The notes under the pieces: model-generated
Told to the model about the DNA's origin: nothing
The model's database searches: none
The model's input: the letters and a program-made list of their open reading frames with translations, nothing else
NCBI RefSeq assembly: GCF_017255415.1
Contig: NZ_JAFJZZ010000001.1
Coordinates: forward strand, 620,001 to 684,000
DNA: 64,000 nt
Source: Clostridium aminobutyricum
GTDB taxonomy: Bacteria > Bacillota > Clostridia > Peptostreptococcales > Anaerovoracaceae
Direction of reading: 5' to 3'
Made by a program: the position numbers and the translations under genes
Part shown: positions 33,723 through 43,282 of the stretch, piece by piece
Layout of the letters: each line of letters opens with the position of its first letter
How positions within the stretch are numbered: position 1 is the first letter of the stretch

Positions 33723-34241
33723 TTGCGACTGTTTATAGCTATAAACTTTGAAAAGTCTGTGATCGATGAAATCATAGCGATCCAGAACCAGTTACGCAAT
33801 CAGGCGGTGAAAGGCAATTTTACAAGGGAAGAAAATCTTCATCTGACTCTTGTATTTTTAGGTGCAATCGAAGAGAAAAAAATCGATTTGATTGAAAGGG
33901 CAATGAATGAAATCACGATCCCTTCATTTGACCTGATTTTTAATAAGATGGGGCATTTTTCACGTGACGCAGGAGATATCTGGTGGATTGGCGCCGAGGA
34001 AAATCAATTTCTGTTTGACATGCAAAAAAAGTTGTCCGCCTATTTATCAAAGCTTGGATTTTCAATTGAACGGAGGGGATTTAAGCCCCATTTGACTCTT
34101 GGAAGAGAAGTCATCTTAAGAGAGAAGCCTTTGATAAGCCTCTCAAAAATCAGCTCAAGAGTAAGTAAAATATATCTGATGAAATCGGAAAGAATAAACG
34201 GCAAACTCACTTATACAGCCATCTATACAAAAGAATTATAA
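33723..34241 (+). CDS. thpR: RNA 2',3'-cyclic phosphodiesterase ThpR
   Basis: A 172-aa protein of the 2H phosphoesterase family: first motif HLTLVFLGAI (His at about 40) and second HLTLGREVI (about 125). It opens 2',3'-cyclic phosphates on RNA. Start is a TTG (MRLFIAINFE) after GGAGAGG, 14 nt behind the upstream gene, so both may share a transcript. Confidence 0.92.
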   Translation: MRLFIAINFEKSVIDEIIAIQNQLRNQAVKGNFTREENLHLTLVFLGAIEEKKIDLIERAMNEITIPSFDLIFNKMGHFSRDAGDIWWIGAEENQFLFDMQKKLSAYLSKLGFSIERRGFKPHLTLGREVILREKPLISLSKISSRVSKIYLMKSERINGKLTYTAIYTKEL

Positions 34242-34380
34242 TGGTTTATTAATTTTATAATCGGGAAAAATAGTTTTTGCATAAAAAGTAAGTATTTCAA
34301 GAAAATAGAGGGTAATTTTGTGATATAAAATCAACAAAAACTTTGAAAATTTGTTGAAAAATACAAAAATTCGAAAAATA

Positions 34381-34409
34381 TTGACAAACATTTTGTTTTC
34401 AAGTACACT
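34381..34409 (+). promoter_or_regulatory. Vegetative promoter of the APC permease
   Basis: TTGACA (34381-34386), 17 bp, TACACT (34404-34409), 48 bp before the start codon. Confidence 0.6.
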
Positions 34410-34456
34410 TCTCTAGGTCATACATAATGATTAATCGTTTCTTAGGAGATATTTAT

Positions 34457-35800
34457 ATGGAAAAACATTTGGAAAAACGCTATGGTTTAACTACGGCAAT
34501 AGCTATGGTAGTCGGAGTTGTTATCGGCTCCGGAGTTTTCTTTAAAGCGGACGATGTTCTCAAATTAACCAACGGCAATTTAGTATTGGCTCTTTTGGCT
34601 TGGGGACTTGGCGCATTTTCCATGATTTTTGGAGCGCTTGTTTTTGCCGAATTTGCTCAGCGTATTGAAAAATCAAACGGAATTGTTGACTATTCAGAAA
34701 TGGCATATGGCAAGAAATTTGGGTATTTAGTAGGTTGGTTCAAATGTGTTCTTTACTTTTCAACCTTAAACGCTATTATATCTTGGGTTGCTTCAATGTA
34801 TACCATGATTCTAATGGGCAGCGATAATCCAAGTAATTCTCCTTCAACTTGGGCTTTGGCAGTTACCTATATGCTCATTATTTATTTGATTAATTATTTT
34901 TCGCCTATGTTGGCAGGAAAACTTCAGATCGGTTCAACAGTGATCAAATTAATTCCATTAGCTTTAGTAGCTATAGTAGGAATTATTTCAGGACTTATGA
35001 ATAACGTTACGGCGAATAACTTTCAAGTAGCTATGGATAATATAGGAAACAATGGCGGAACTCTTGCCAGTGCAGTAGTTGCGACTGCTTTTGCCTATGA
35101 AGGATGGATTGCTGCTGTAACCATTAACAGCGAAATCAAAGACTCCAAAAAGAATCTTCCGAGAGCACTGATTATAGGAACCGGTATTATATTTTTAGTT
35201 TACGTAATGTACTTCTTGGGAATTGCAAGTGTATTGCCGACTGCGGATATTATGGCACAAGGGGACAATGCAGTCTACACGGCAGCTACAAAGCTTTTCG
35301 GATCGACAGCTTCCACTATTCTGATTGCCCTTGTCGTTGTTTCTTGCTTGGGTACGCTTAACGGACTTGTCCTTTCAACTATTCGAATTCCATATTCTCT
35401 TGGAATCAGAAATCAAGGGCCTTTTCCGAAACAGATGAGCTTTATTGACCCTAAGACTAAAATGCCAACGTATTCCGTTATATTTGCGGCAATAGTGTCT
35501 TTTATTTATCTGGGATTATGGTATTGCAGTATCAATGAACTTTTCGGCCGTTTCATCGGATTGGATGAAATTCCGATTGTCATGATGTATGGACTATATA
35601 TTTTACTTTATATCTGGTATATAAGAACGTTTACCGATTTAGGTTTTGTAAAGCGTTACATCGTACCGGCTTGTGCAACCATCGGTGCGCTGATTATTCT
35701 GTACGGCGGTATTACCAATCCAAGTGTTGGACTCTATTTGTTAGTATCGGTCATTGTCATTTTACTGGGATTATTTTTCTACAGAAAAGAAGAAGCGTAA
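34457..35800 (+). CDS. APC-family amino-acid permease
   Basis: A 447-aa protein with 12 predicted helices. The unwound helix 1 motif VVGVVIGSGVFFKAD (substrate backbone binding) and helix 6 FAYEGWIAAVTINSEIKDSK place it with LAT/SteT-like amino-acid exchangers. Substrate not known. ATG 34457 follows AGGAG; an earlier ATG at 34427 has no site. A terminator follows. Confidence 0.93.
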   Translation: MEKHLEKRYGLTTAIAMVVGVVIGSGVFFKADDVLKLTNGNLVLALLAWGLGAFSMIFGALVFAEFAQRIEKSNGIVDYSEMAYGKKFGYLVGWFKCVLYFSTLNAIISWVASMYTMILMGSDNPSNSPSTWALAVTYMLIIYLINYFSPMLAGKLQIGSTVIKLIPLALVAIVGIISGLMNNVTANNFQVAMDNIGNNGGTLASAVVATAFAYEGWIAAVTINSEIKDSKKNLPRALIIGTGIIFLVYVMYFLGIASVLPTADIMAQGDNAVYTAATKLFGSTASTILIALVVVSCLGTLNGLVLSTIRIPYSLGIRNQGPFPKQMSFIDPKTKMPTYSVIFAAIVSFIYLGLWYCSINELFGRFIGLDEIPIVMMYGLYILLYIWYIRTFTDLGFVKRYIVPACATIGALIILYGGITNPSVGLYLLVSVIVILLGLFFYRKEEA

Positions 35801-35869
35801 ACGACCGTTCCGTTCTGCATTGAGTTATTTGACAGGACTAAAAAATATAGAATCGTATTAAATATAAAA

Positions 35870-35898
35870 AATAACCTATACGTTGAGTATAGGTTATT
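35870..35898 (+). terminator. Rho-independent terminator
   Basis: 11-bp stem AATAACCTATA/TATAGGTTATT (35870-35880 with 35888-35898), then T-rich. Confidence 0.85.
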
Positions 35899-35974
35899 GC
35901 TTTTTGTAGTATTTTTTATACAATTAAAGTAAGTAAATTAACTAAAAGGAGTATTGAAAGAAAGAAGGGATTGT

Positions 35975-36349
35975 ATGGGGTTCATTATTTTTTCAAGCTG
36001 CAATATAATACCTTTTATTATGCTTGTTTTCGGGAAAGTGTTTATGGAGCATCCACCGAAAAAAATAAATGGAGTATATGGGTATCGGACTAATATGTCC
36101 ATGAAAAATATAGAAACATGGAAATTTGCCCACGAATATTGCGGACGATTGTGGTTTAAAATCGGAAGGGCGTTACTGATCGTATCGGTTGCCGCATCAT
36201 TTTATCTGGCACCTCTGGGAGTAAACCCGCAAGGAGCAGGAATCACGATTTTAGTACTTTCACAGACAGCGATATTGGTTGCTTCCATTTTTCCGACAGA
36301 AAAAGCGCTTAGGGAAAGGTTCGACAGGAATGGCAATGTTAAAAAGTAA
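35975..36349 (+). CDS. SdpI-family membrane protein
   Basis: A 124-aa protein with three helices. The SdpI motif INGVYGYRTNMSMKNIETWK, FAHEYCGRLWF is clear. SdpI is the immunity protein against the SdpC toxin in Bacillus, but most family members stand alone with no toxin gene, as here. ATG 35975 has AGAAGGG; a TTG at 35954 is an alternative. The 308 bp after it (36350-36657) hold no gene; a hairpin at 36602-36619 with trailing Ts may be a terminator or leader. Confidence 0.88.
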   Translation: MGFIIFSSCNIIPFIMLVFGKVFMEHPPKKINGVYGYRTNMSMKNIETWKFAHEYCGRLWFKIGRALLIVSVAASFYLAPLGVNPQGAGITILVLSQTAILVASIFPTEKALRERFDRNGNVKK

Positions 36350-36601
36350 GTCAGATGTTCAAAGTTGTGCTATAATGTTTTCATGAATAAAAAAACATAA
36401 TATTGGAAAAATACGCTAATACTAAAATTGACATTTATTTGAGGAACATGTAAACTGTAGATGAAAGAATACTAAAATAGGATGTGACGAAGATTATGGG
36501 TGATGAGCCTGGGGATAATGCGAATTATAGATTAATGATAAAATTATTTCAGCGAAAGCTTAAGAAAACAAAAACTTCATTCTATTATGCCAGACCTTGA
36601 C

Positions 36602-36634
36602 ATAGCAGCTTGGTGCTATATTGTGGTTTTTTTT
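36602..36634 (+). terminator. Hairpin plus T-run before the CNNM gene
   Basis: ATAGCA/TGCTAT hairpin (about 36603-36618) followed by a run of eight Ts, only about 25 bp upstream of the next start. It could be an attenuator in the leader or a terminator of an upstream transcript. Confidence 0.45.
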
Positions 36635-36657
36635 GTTTTTTATTAGGAGGATGAAGG

Positions 36658-37989
36658 TTGATTACGAAAGTTATATTTTTATTGATATTAATTGCGGCAA
36701 ATGCTTTTTTTGCTGCTTCAGAAATAGCATTAATATCTTTAAACGATAATAAGATAAAACTGATGGCAGAGGAAGGAAATAAAAAAGCAAAACAACTTGT
36801 TAAACTATTAAGTGAACCAAGTAAGTTCTTAGCTACGATTCAGATCGGCATTACTTTAGCCGGATTTTTAGCCAGTGCTTTCGCAGCCGAAAGTTTTTCT
36901 GATCCCATTGTAAACGTATTGAAAGAATACCATTTTCCGATATCAGAAAGTGTCTTAAAAGTTACTACTGTAGCGATTATAACCGTGATCTTGTCTTACT
37001 TTACGTTGGTATTAGGCGAATTGGTACCGAAAAGAATTGCCATGAAAAAATCAGAGAGCATCGCTTTCTTTGTGGTGATGCCGCTTACTATTTTATCTAA
37101 AATGACTAGTCCTTTTGTTAAATTCCTTACGATTTCCACCAATGCTTTTGTAAGAATATTTGGAGTAGACCCCAATTCAGAACAAGAGAATGTTACGGAA
37201 GAAGAAATCCGTATGATGATTGACGTTGGTGAGGAAAATGGGACTATTCACGAACGTGAAAAAATGATGATTAATAATATCTTTGAGTTTAATGATAAGA
37301 CTGCAGAGCATATTATGACCCATAGAATGGAACTGGTAAGCATTCCTGTGACAGCAAAGTTAGAAGAAATAGCAGCTATTATCGACCAGGAAAAATATAC
37401 TCGGATTCCTGTATTTGAAGAGAATATTGATAACATTATCGGTATACTTCATGTAAAGGATTTAATTCCTTTAATCAATAATGAACAAGGTGTTAAAAAT
37501 TTTAATTTAAAAGCTATTATTCGAAAACCGTTTCTTATTCCTGTACATAAGAAAATTGATGAGCTATTCGTAGAATTGCAGCTGGCAAAGACACATATTG
37601 CCATCGTCATTGACGAATACGGAGGCACCGCAGGAATTGTTACGATTGAAGACTTAGTAGAAGAAATTGTAGGAAATATTTTTGATGAATATGACGAAGA
37701 AGAGTTCGATCTAAAAGAAATTAATCCGACAACTTTTGAAGTAAACGGAATGATCAGTCTAAGTGAATTGGAAAAACCATTTGATGTAGAATTGCCTGTA
37801 GAGGATTACGAGACGTTGAATGGATTTTTAATCAGTCTATTCGGAAATATACCGCCTAAAGGAAAGATAAGTGAAATAAGATATAAACATCTACGCATAC
37901 AAACGATTGAAATGACAGATAAAAGAATTGAGAAGGTGATGGTATATCTGGAAGATAAAACAAACAATGAGCAAACCGAAAATGATTAA
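36658..37989 (+). CDS. CNNM/HlyC-CorC family membrane protein
   Basis: A 443-aa protein: CNNM membrane domain (1-180; AANAFFAASEIALISLNDNK), tandem CBS domains (about 205-330; HIMTHRMELVSIPV, VIDEYGGTAGIVTIEDLVEE) and a C-terminal CorC_HlyC domain. Relatives take part in Mg2+ or Co2+ transport; the old 'hemolysin' name is not informative. TTG start after AGGAGG; ATG 36651 is out of frame. Confidence 0.93.
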   Translation: MITKVIFLLILIAANAFFAASEIALISLNDNKIKLMAEEGNKKAKQLVKLLSEPSKFLATIQIGITLAGFLASAFAAESFSDPIVNVLKEYHFPISESVLKVTTVAIITVILSYFTLVLGELVPKRIAMKKSESIAFFVVMPLTILSKMTSPFVKFLTISTNAFVRIFGVDPNSEQENVTEEEIRMMIDVGEENGTIHEREKMMINNIFEFNDKTAEHIMTHRMELVSIPVTAKLEEIAAIIDQEKYTRIPVFEENIDNIIGILHVKDLIPLINNEQGVKNFNLKAIIRKPFLIPVHKKIDELFVELQLAKTHIAIVIDEYGGTAGIVTIEDLVEEIVGNIFDEYDEEEFDLKEINPTTFEVNGMISLSELEKPFDVELPVEDYETLNGFLISLFGNIPPKGKISEIRYKHLRIQTIEMTDKRIEKVMVYLEDKTNNEQTEND

Positions 37990-38037
37990 TAAAATAAAAA
38001 TCATTTTTGATATAAATATCTTCTTTGGAGGGGTTTA

Positions 38038-39120
38038 ATGCAAGGGCAGCAGTATGAAAAGAAAAAATTTTTTATAGTAAACGTGTTATATGGGGTAATT
38101 ATTTTACTTCTTGTTTACGTGACGTTAAAACATGCACTAAAGCTTGTTTCCCCTTTTATATTTGCGTTTATCATTGCGTATTTTCTTAGACGGCCGACAA
38201 GATTTCTGTCAAGTAGGTTGAAAATTCCTTATAAGCCGGTTGCCTTTTTATTGGTTTTAGTATTTTATAGTACCATAGGGCTTTTGGTTTCGCTGATTGG
38301 TATTAAGATTTTTTCAACGGTGACAGAGTTTATTTTACAGGTTCCGTATTTATATAATACTCAAATAGAACCATTTCTCACTTCTACGTTTAACAATATC
38401 GAAAAATCTACGTATAAAATGAACCCGGCTTTGGTTGCGGCTTTGAGCAATTTCTTTGAACAGTTTATTCAGTCTTTGAGCGGAATTGTTTCGAGCCTTT
38501 CTGTAAAGGCGGTAACGAGCGTTTCAAACTTTGCGTCTATCTTGCCCGGCTTATTTATTAAACTGGTTATTATGATTATTTCGACCTTTTTCATTGCCGG
38601 AGATTATGATAAATTAACGGGATTTGTATTGCGGCAGTTTTCTCGCAAAGGCAGAAAATTGGTTATACGTATCAAACAATATATGATTGGTACCTTATTT
38701 GTTTGCTTTCGGTCTTATGCGCTTATTATGAGTATCACTTTTATAGAATTATCTTTTGGGCTCACTTTGGTAGGCGTTGATAATGCCATAAAAATTGCTC
38801 TTTTAATCTCGATATTTGATATCATCCCCGTCTTAGGAACAGGGGGGATTATGATTCCATGGACCATTATTACATTCTTACAAGGCAATTATGGGTTTGG
38901 ATTCGGTTTGTTGGTGGTATATCTGACCATCACCATTATTAGAAATATAATCGAACCAAAGATTGTTGGAAGCAGAATCGGACTTCATCCGGTGGTAACG
39001 CTGATTTGCATCTTTGTAGGTGCAAAATTGTTTGGTGTGATCGGTATTTTTGGATTCCCGATTACGTTATCCTTACTCCGTCATTTAAACGATACCGGTA
39101 CCATTAAAATATTTAAATAG
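38038..39120 (+). CDS. AI-2E family transporter
   Basis: A 360-aa membrane protein with eight helices in the usual AI-2E exporter order. The hallmark is the region FDIIPVLGTGGIMIPWTIIT and the family-typical EPKIVGSRIGLHPVVTLICI. Family members export signals or act as Na+/H+ antiporters; the function is not fixed by sequence. It follows the CNNM gene by 48 nt and may share its transcript. Confidence 0.92.
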   Translation: MQGQQYEKKKFFIVNVLYGVIILLLVYVTLKHALKLVSPFIFAFIIAYFLRRPTRFLSSRLKIPYKPVAFLLVLVFYSTIGLLVSLIGIKIFSTVTEFILQVPYLYNTQIEPFLTSTFNNIEKSTYKMNPALVAALSNFFEQFIQSLSGIVSSLSVKAVTSVSNFASILPGLFIKLVIMIISTFFIAGDYDKLTGFVLRQFSRKGRKLVIRIKQYMIGTLFVCFRSYALIMSITFIELSFGLTLVGVDNAIKIALLISIFDIIPVLGTGGIMIPWTIITFLQGNYGFGFGLLVVYLTITIIRNIIEPKIVGSRIGLHPVVTLICIFVGAKLFGVIGIFGFPITLSLLRHLNDTGTIKIFK

Positions 39121-39152
39121 TTGATAAAAAAAGGGTTGTCTCAAAAGAATGA

Positions 39153-40109
39153 CTATATCTCAAAACCCATCTGAGTGAGCATTTCTTTGTCTTGGTCAAT
39201 ATTATTGCCGGAGGTGGTTAAAAAATCACCCGTTATGGTGGCATTTGCACCTGCTAAAAATGCGTTCTTACCGGAATCCTGCATTAGATTTCTTCCGGCA
39301 GCCAATCGAATGTTGGCTGTTGGATTGATAAAGCGAAACATGGCGATTGTCCGTAGAATTTCATCTTCCGTTAACGGCGTCAAATGTTCATACGCTGTTC
39401 CTTTAATGGGCATCAGGGCATTAATAGGAATGGATTCAATGCCCAATTCGGCTAAGCTGAAGGCCATGTCTAATCGATCCTCAAAGGTTTCGCCCATACC
39501 GATAATTCCTCCGGAACAGACCTTAAGACCTATTTTTTGAGCAGACTTAATACTGTTAATCTTATCTTCATAAGTGTGCGTTGTGCAGATATTAGGAAAA
39601 TTGCGTTTAGAGGTTTCAATGTTTTCATGATACATTGAAACACCGCTTTCTTTTAGTGCCATAAAAGCTTCTTCTTTGAGTAATCCATGGGAAGCACATA
39701 AGTGGATAGCACATTCATTTCTCATTTTTTTATAGGTATCACAAACCTGTTTCAAGTCTTCTTTATTTAGCTCGCGACCTGCGGTAACAATCGAATAGCG
39801 GTGAACGCCTTTATCCGCATGCTTTTTACAGTCGGCTAAAATTGTATTGGTATCCAGCAACCCATATTTTTCAATGCTTGTGTGAAAGTGAGAGCTCTGA
39901 GCGCAGAATTTACAATCTTCACTGCATCTGCCGCTTTTGCCGTTGATAATAGAGCATAAGTCGATTCTCTCCCCGCATAATGTTTTCCGAAGCTCATCAG
40001 CCCCCTGACAGAGTTCTTCTAAACAGATAGCAGCGAAAAATGTACAGTCGTCTTTACGTGTTAATCGTCTTCCTGAGATGATTTCCTGTGTCAATTTTTT
40101 TATTTCCAT
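39153..40109 (-). CDS. bioB: Biotin synthase BioB
   Basis: A 318-aa radical-SAM enzyme: NGKSGRCSEDCKFCAQSSHF holds the CxxxCxxC cluster; further motifs are ETSKRNFPNICTTHTYEDKI, GGIIGMGETFEDR and LAAGRNLMQDSGKN. It inserts sulfur into dethiobiotin. ATG 40109 has GAGGA upstream. It is second in a bioY-bioB operon. No bioD, bioA or bioF is seen, so the cell may import dethiobiotin or make it elsewhere. Confidence 0.95.
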   Translation of the reverse strand: MEIKKLTQEIISGRRLTRKDDCTFFAAICLEELCQGADELRKTLCGERIDLCSIINGKSGRCSEDCKFCAQSSHFHTSIEKYGLLDTNTILADCKKHADKGVHRYSIVTAGRELNKEDLKQVCDTYKKMRNECAIHLCASHGLLKEEAFMALKESGVSMYHENIETSKRNFPNICTTHTYEDKINSIKSAQKIGLKVCSGGIIGMGETFEDRLDMAFSLAELGIESIPINALMPIKGTAYEHLTPLTEDEILRTIAMFRFINPTANIRLAAGRNLMQDSGKNAFLAGANATITGDFLTTSGNNIDQDKEMLTQMGFEI

Positions 40110-40156
40110 TGTTTTTTCCTCTTTCATTCCGATTCGTTATAATGATAATTATTCTC

Positions 40157-40708
40157 CTATAGATAACCGGCTCTTTTTACCTGTTTTTTTATAGTCGTTC
40201 CTAAGACTGTTGCAATTGCTATCTTTATGATATCACCGGGGATGTACGGAATCACACCGGCAGACAATGCCACTTGAAAAGTCATATTTGCTTGATAAGC
40301 GAGCCAAACCGTACCGAGAACATAGGTGATGATCGTTCCAATCACCATACCGATTACGTACATATAAGTTTTTCCTGGGAATTTATCGACAAAGAGGCCT
40401 GTAATAAGTGCCATAAATATAAATCCGATCAGGTATCCGCCGGTTGGCCCCAATAACTTAGCGGGACCTGCTGTAAAATTGGAGAAAACAGGAACGCCGA
40501 CAAATCCGATCAAGAGATATACAATAAAGCTGATAGTACCTTTTTTCCAACCGAGGATGACAGCAGAAAAATAAATGGCGAGATTTGTAAAAGAAATCGG
40601 AACCGGCGAAATAGGGATGGCAATGGAAAGCGGCCCCAGTATACAGATAACGGCAGTCATAAGAGCAATTAATGTAAGCGTATTTGTATTTGTATGTTGA
40701 TTTTGCAT
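40157..40708 (-). CDS. bioY: Biotin transporter BioY
   Basis: A 183-aa S component with six helices and the BioY stretches IPISPVPISFTNLAIYFSAV and GPTGGYLIGFIFMALITGLF. It binds biotin in the membrane, alone or with an ECF module. First gene of the bioY-bioB operon, under a BirA-type operator at 40806-40839. Confidence 0.95.
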   Translation of the reverse strand: MQNQHTNTNTLTLIALMTAVICILGPLSIAIPISPVPISFTNLAIYFSAVILGWKKGTISFIVYLLIGFVGVPVFSNFTAGPAKLLGPTGGYLIGFIFMALITGLFVDKFPGKTYMYVIGMVIGTIITYVLGTVWLAYQANMTFQVALSAGVIPYIPGDIIKIAIATVLGTTIKKQVKRAGYL

Positions 40709-40784
40709 GATTATAATCCTTTCTTTTTACAGGTTTTTTTGTTATGTAAGAACATCACTTATTGATTGATATAAAAACAGTATG

Positions 40785-40839
40785 ATTATAATTTACATAA
40801 GAAAAATTGTCAACTATAATTTAAAAAATGGTTTACAAT
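40785..40839 (-). promoter_or_regulatory. bioY-bioB promoter with BirA operator
   Basis: On the minus strand: TTGACA (40813-40808), 17 bp, TATAAT (40790-40785), a consensus promoter. Overlapping its -35 is ATTGTCAAC-N16-GTTTACAAT (40806-40839), the dyad bound by BirA repressors. Repression by biotinyl-AMP-BirA is expected from the family. Confidence 0.85.
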
Positions 40840-40886
40840 AGCCGTGGCGAATTGTTATTGATCCTTGTAAATGTATGATGAAGACA

Positions 40887-40930
40887 AATTTCTATAAATT
40901 TGCATAAATTAAAAGAATTTATAGAAAATT
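40887..40930. promoter_or_regulatory. AT-rich dyad upstream of the GGDEF sensor
   Basis: AATTTCTATAAATT (40887-40900) and AATTTATAGAAAATT (40916-40930) form a near-perfect inverted repeat about 50 bp before the start. Regulator unknown. Confidence 0.4.
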
Positions 40931-40981
40931 TATAAAACTTTCTATATACTATAGGTGAATTCAACTTTGAAGGAGCATGGT

Positions 40982-43210
40982 ATGATGAAAAAAAGCAATC
41001 AACAAGCGATAGATAGAATGATCCGAATTTCTAGTTTGTTTATGGTTTTTTTGATACTCTTTTTTTCCATATATCCTCAAATTTCGTTTGGAGATTCAGA
41101 AAACTACCAAGAGAAAAAAATAGTAAAAGTGGGGTATTACCTATATAAAGGATATCAAGAAGTGGATAAAAATGGTGTTTTTTTCGGATATGGATATGAT
41201 TACTTAAAAGAAATATCTCAATTTGCAGGGTGGAACTATGAATTTGTAATCGCTTCTTTTTCTGACTGTATTAAAATGCTGGAAAACGGTGAGGTAGATC
41301 TAGTTGGAGGAATAGACAAAGAGGCATTGAAATCGGATAAGCTACTATATTCTCATTTTTCCAACAGAGTTTCACAGAGTCAGTTATATACAAAGGCCAA
41401 TAATACCGATCTGAATTTTGACGATTTTTCAACATTTGATGGAATGGGGATAGGTGTTTTGGAGGGTGATTATCAAGAATCTTATCTGGATGAGTATGCT
41501 GGCCAAAACCATTTTAGGTTTAACAAAAAATATTATAAAACCTTATCGGATATGGAAACCGCTTTAGAAAATGGACAAATTCAAGCGATTTTTACCCCGG
41601 TGGAGTCAAACAAAAAATACAATAAAGTGATAGGAAGAATGGACGAGCGGCCTCTTTACTATGGAATAAATAAAAATAATCCGAAATTGTTAGAAGAATT
41701 AAACCAATCGATGAAAAATATAAAGAACAGCAATCCTTCCTATGATATGCAGATACAAAATAAATATTTTATCAAAGGAAATGCTGCTGCGCCTTCCTTT
41801 ACGGTAGAAGAATTGAAGTACATTAAAGAAAAAGGCACAGTAAAAGTTTCTTATGATCAGGGTTGGCAGCCGATTGAATACTATGATGAGGCAACTGGAG
41901 GCATTAAAGGGGTGACAAAGGATTTATTTGATTTGTTATCGAAGCATACGGGGCTTACCTTTGAATTTGTAAGAGCAAAGGATCTAAGTGAGGCTTTAAA
42001 TGATGTAAAGACAGGAAAAACGGATATGATTAGCTTAGTTTCCCATGATTATAGCATTTCTGAGGAGAGAGGGATTTATACTTCCAGCATATGCATTAAT
42101 GCATCGCTGGTTGGCGTCATTGCAAAAGACAGAAATTTTGATGGGATCAGGCAGATTGCCATGCCAAAAGATTATTACTTAGATATCCTTAAAAATTATA
42201 ATGTAAAGGAATACGATACAGTAGAAGAGTGCTTTGAAGCTGTGAACTCAGGGGAGGCAGATGCTACTATTGCGAATGCATATACGGCTAACTATTATTT
42301 AGCAAATCCTAAATTTGTTAATTTGATCAGACAGGATTTAATTGGATATTCTGAGGACTTATCGTTAGGGGTCTCAAAGAATGAAGAGCTTGAGCTGTTA
42401 AACATATTAAACAAAGGGCTGCATTGCATTTCTGATATGGATCTGTCCAATATAGTTTTAAGCAATTATGTTGTTTATGAGCAGCCTAAATTTAGAAAGT
42501 TGTACTATTCAAATCCTGCATTTTTTTTGGGCTGCATCATCGTTTTAGTAACAGCTGCTATAGGCATCTTAATTTATATAATTATGTTAAAAAATAAAGT
42601 GAATTCTACGAATCTGAAAATGATAGAATTTTTAAATATAGAGAAAAGCAGAATGGAAAATTCGCTGCGGAACGAGGCTGAAAGAGATTCATTAACAGGA
42701 TTGTTTAACCGAAGAAAAATCGAATCTGAATTAAAGGAATTTCTATTAAAAATAAGTATTGAAAATCAAATGAGTTTACAAAGCACCAATTCCCCTAACC
42801 ATGACATACATAGCTTGATGATTCTTGATTTGGATGGATTTAAAACGATAAATGACAGATATGGGCACCCTGAAGGGGATACGTTACTGAAGCGAATCGC
42901 TCAAGAGCTGGAATTAGTTGCAGGGGAGACAAATCTAGTCGGACGATTAGGTGGGGATGAGTTTATATTTTTGTTTAAAAATATTACCGGTATCAGTGAG
43001 GTATCTCATTTAACCGAAAAAATACGTAAAGTGATTGAACAAATTTCAAAAGAAGATGAAAAATGGAGAACCATATCTGTAAGTGTTGGCGTTAACTTAT
43101 TTGGATACGAAACCTACAGTTTTAAAGAATTGTATAAAAAAGCGGATCAAGCGTTGTATAAAGCAAAAAAATTGGGTAAAGACAGAGTGGTATATTACGA
43201 GGAATGGTGA
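40982..43210 (+). CDS. Diguanylate cyclase with two solute-binding sensor domains
   Basis: A 742-aa sensor. N-terminal membrane helix (about 14-34), two tandem SBP_bac_3 domains outside the cell (about 45-255 and 275-505; second contains VSYDQGWQPIEYYDEATGGI), a second helix (about 515-540), a short linker and a GGDEF domain (about 575-740) with DSLTGLFNRR and RLGGDEF (about 654-660). It should make c-di-GMP in response to amino-acid-like ligands. ATG 40982 follows AAGGAG. A terminator follows at 43241. Confidence 0.93.
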   Translation: MMKKSNQQAIDRMIRISSLFMVFLILFFSIYPQISFGDSENYQEKKIVKVGYYLYKGYQEVDKNGVFFGYGYDYLKEISQFAGWNYEFVIASFSDCIKMLENGEVDLVGGIDKEALKSDKLLYSHFSNRVSQSQLYTKANNTDLNFDDFSTFDGMGIGVLEGDYQESYLDEYAGQNHFRFNKKYYKTLSDMETALENGQIQAIFTPVESNKKYNKVIGRMDERPLYYGINKNNPKLLEELNQSMKNIKNSNPSYDMQIQNKYFIKGNAAAPSFTVEELKYIKEKGTVKVSYDQGWQPIEYYDEATGGIKGVTKDLFDLLSKHTGLTFEFVRAKDLSEALNDVKTGKTDMISLVSHDYSISEERGIYTSSICINASLVGVIAKDRNFDGIRQIAMPKDYYLDILKNYNVKEYDTVEECFEAVNSGEADATIANAYTANYYLANPKFVNLIRQDLIGYSEDLSLGVSKNEELELLNILNKGLHCISDMDLSNIVLSNYVVYEQPKFRKLYYSNPAFFLGCIIVLVTAAIGILIYIIMLKNKVNSTNLKMIEFLNIEKSRMENSLRNEAERDSLTGLFNRRKIESELKEFLLKISIENQMSLQSTNSPNHDIHSLMILDLDGFKTINDRYGHPEGDTLLKRIAQELELVAGETNLVGRLGGDEFIFLFKNITGISEVSHLTEKIRKVIEQISKEDEKWRTISVSVGVNLFGYETYSFKELYKKADQALYKAKKLGKDRVVYYEEW

Positions 43211-43240
43211 ACCAATGCCTATTGCTGATCAATGCACATA

Positions 43241-43273
43241 CTAAAAAGCCCTTCCGGTCGGTAAGGGCTTTTA
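43241..43273 (+). terminator. Rho-independent terminator (repeat family 1)
   Basis: Stem around AAGCCCTT/AAGGGCTT flanked by CTAAAA and TTTTAG. A near-identical copy is at 57488-57522; both are preceded by 'cata' and followed by 'aatg'. Confidence 0.85.
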
Positions 43274-43282
43274 GAATGCATT

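Noticed and set aside
35975-36349. Bacteriocin immunity gene (SdpI)
   Set aside because: No sdpA, sdpB or sdpC genes lie nearby; the family is mostly stand-alone.
36350-36650. Possible metal-sensing riboswitch before the CNNM gene
   Set aside because: The leader has a hairpin and T-run, but I could not match the conserved cores of the yybP-ykoY, M-box or ydaO classes.
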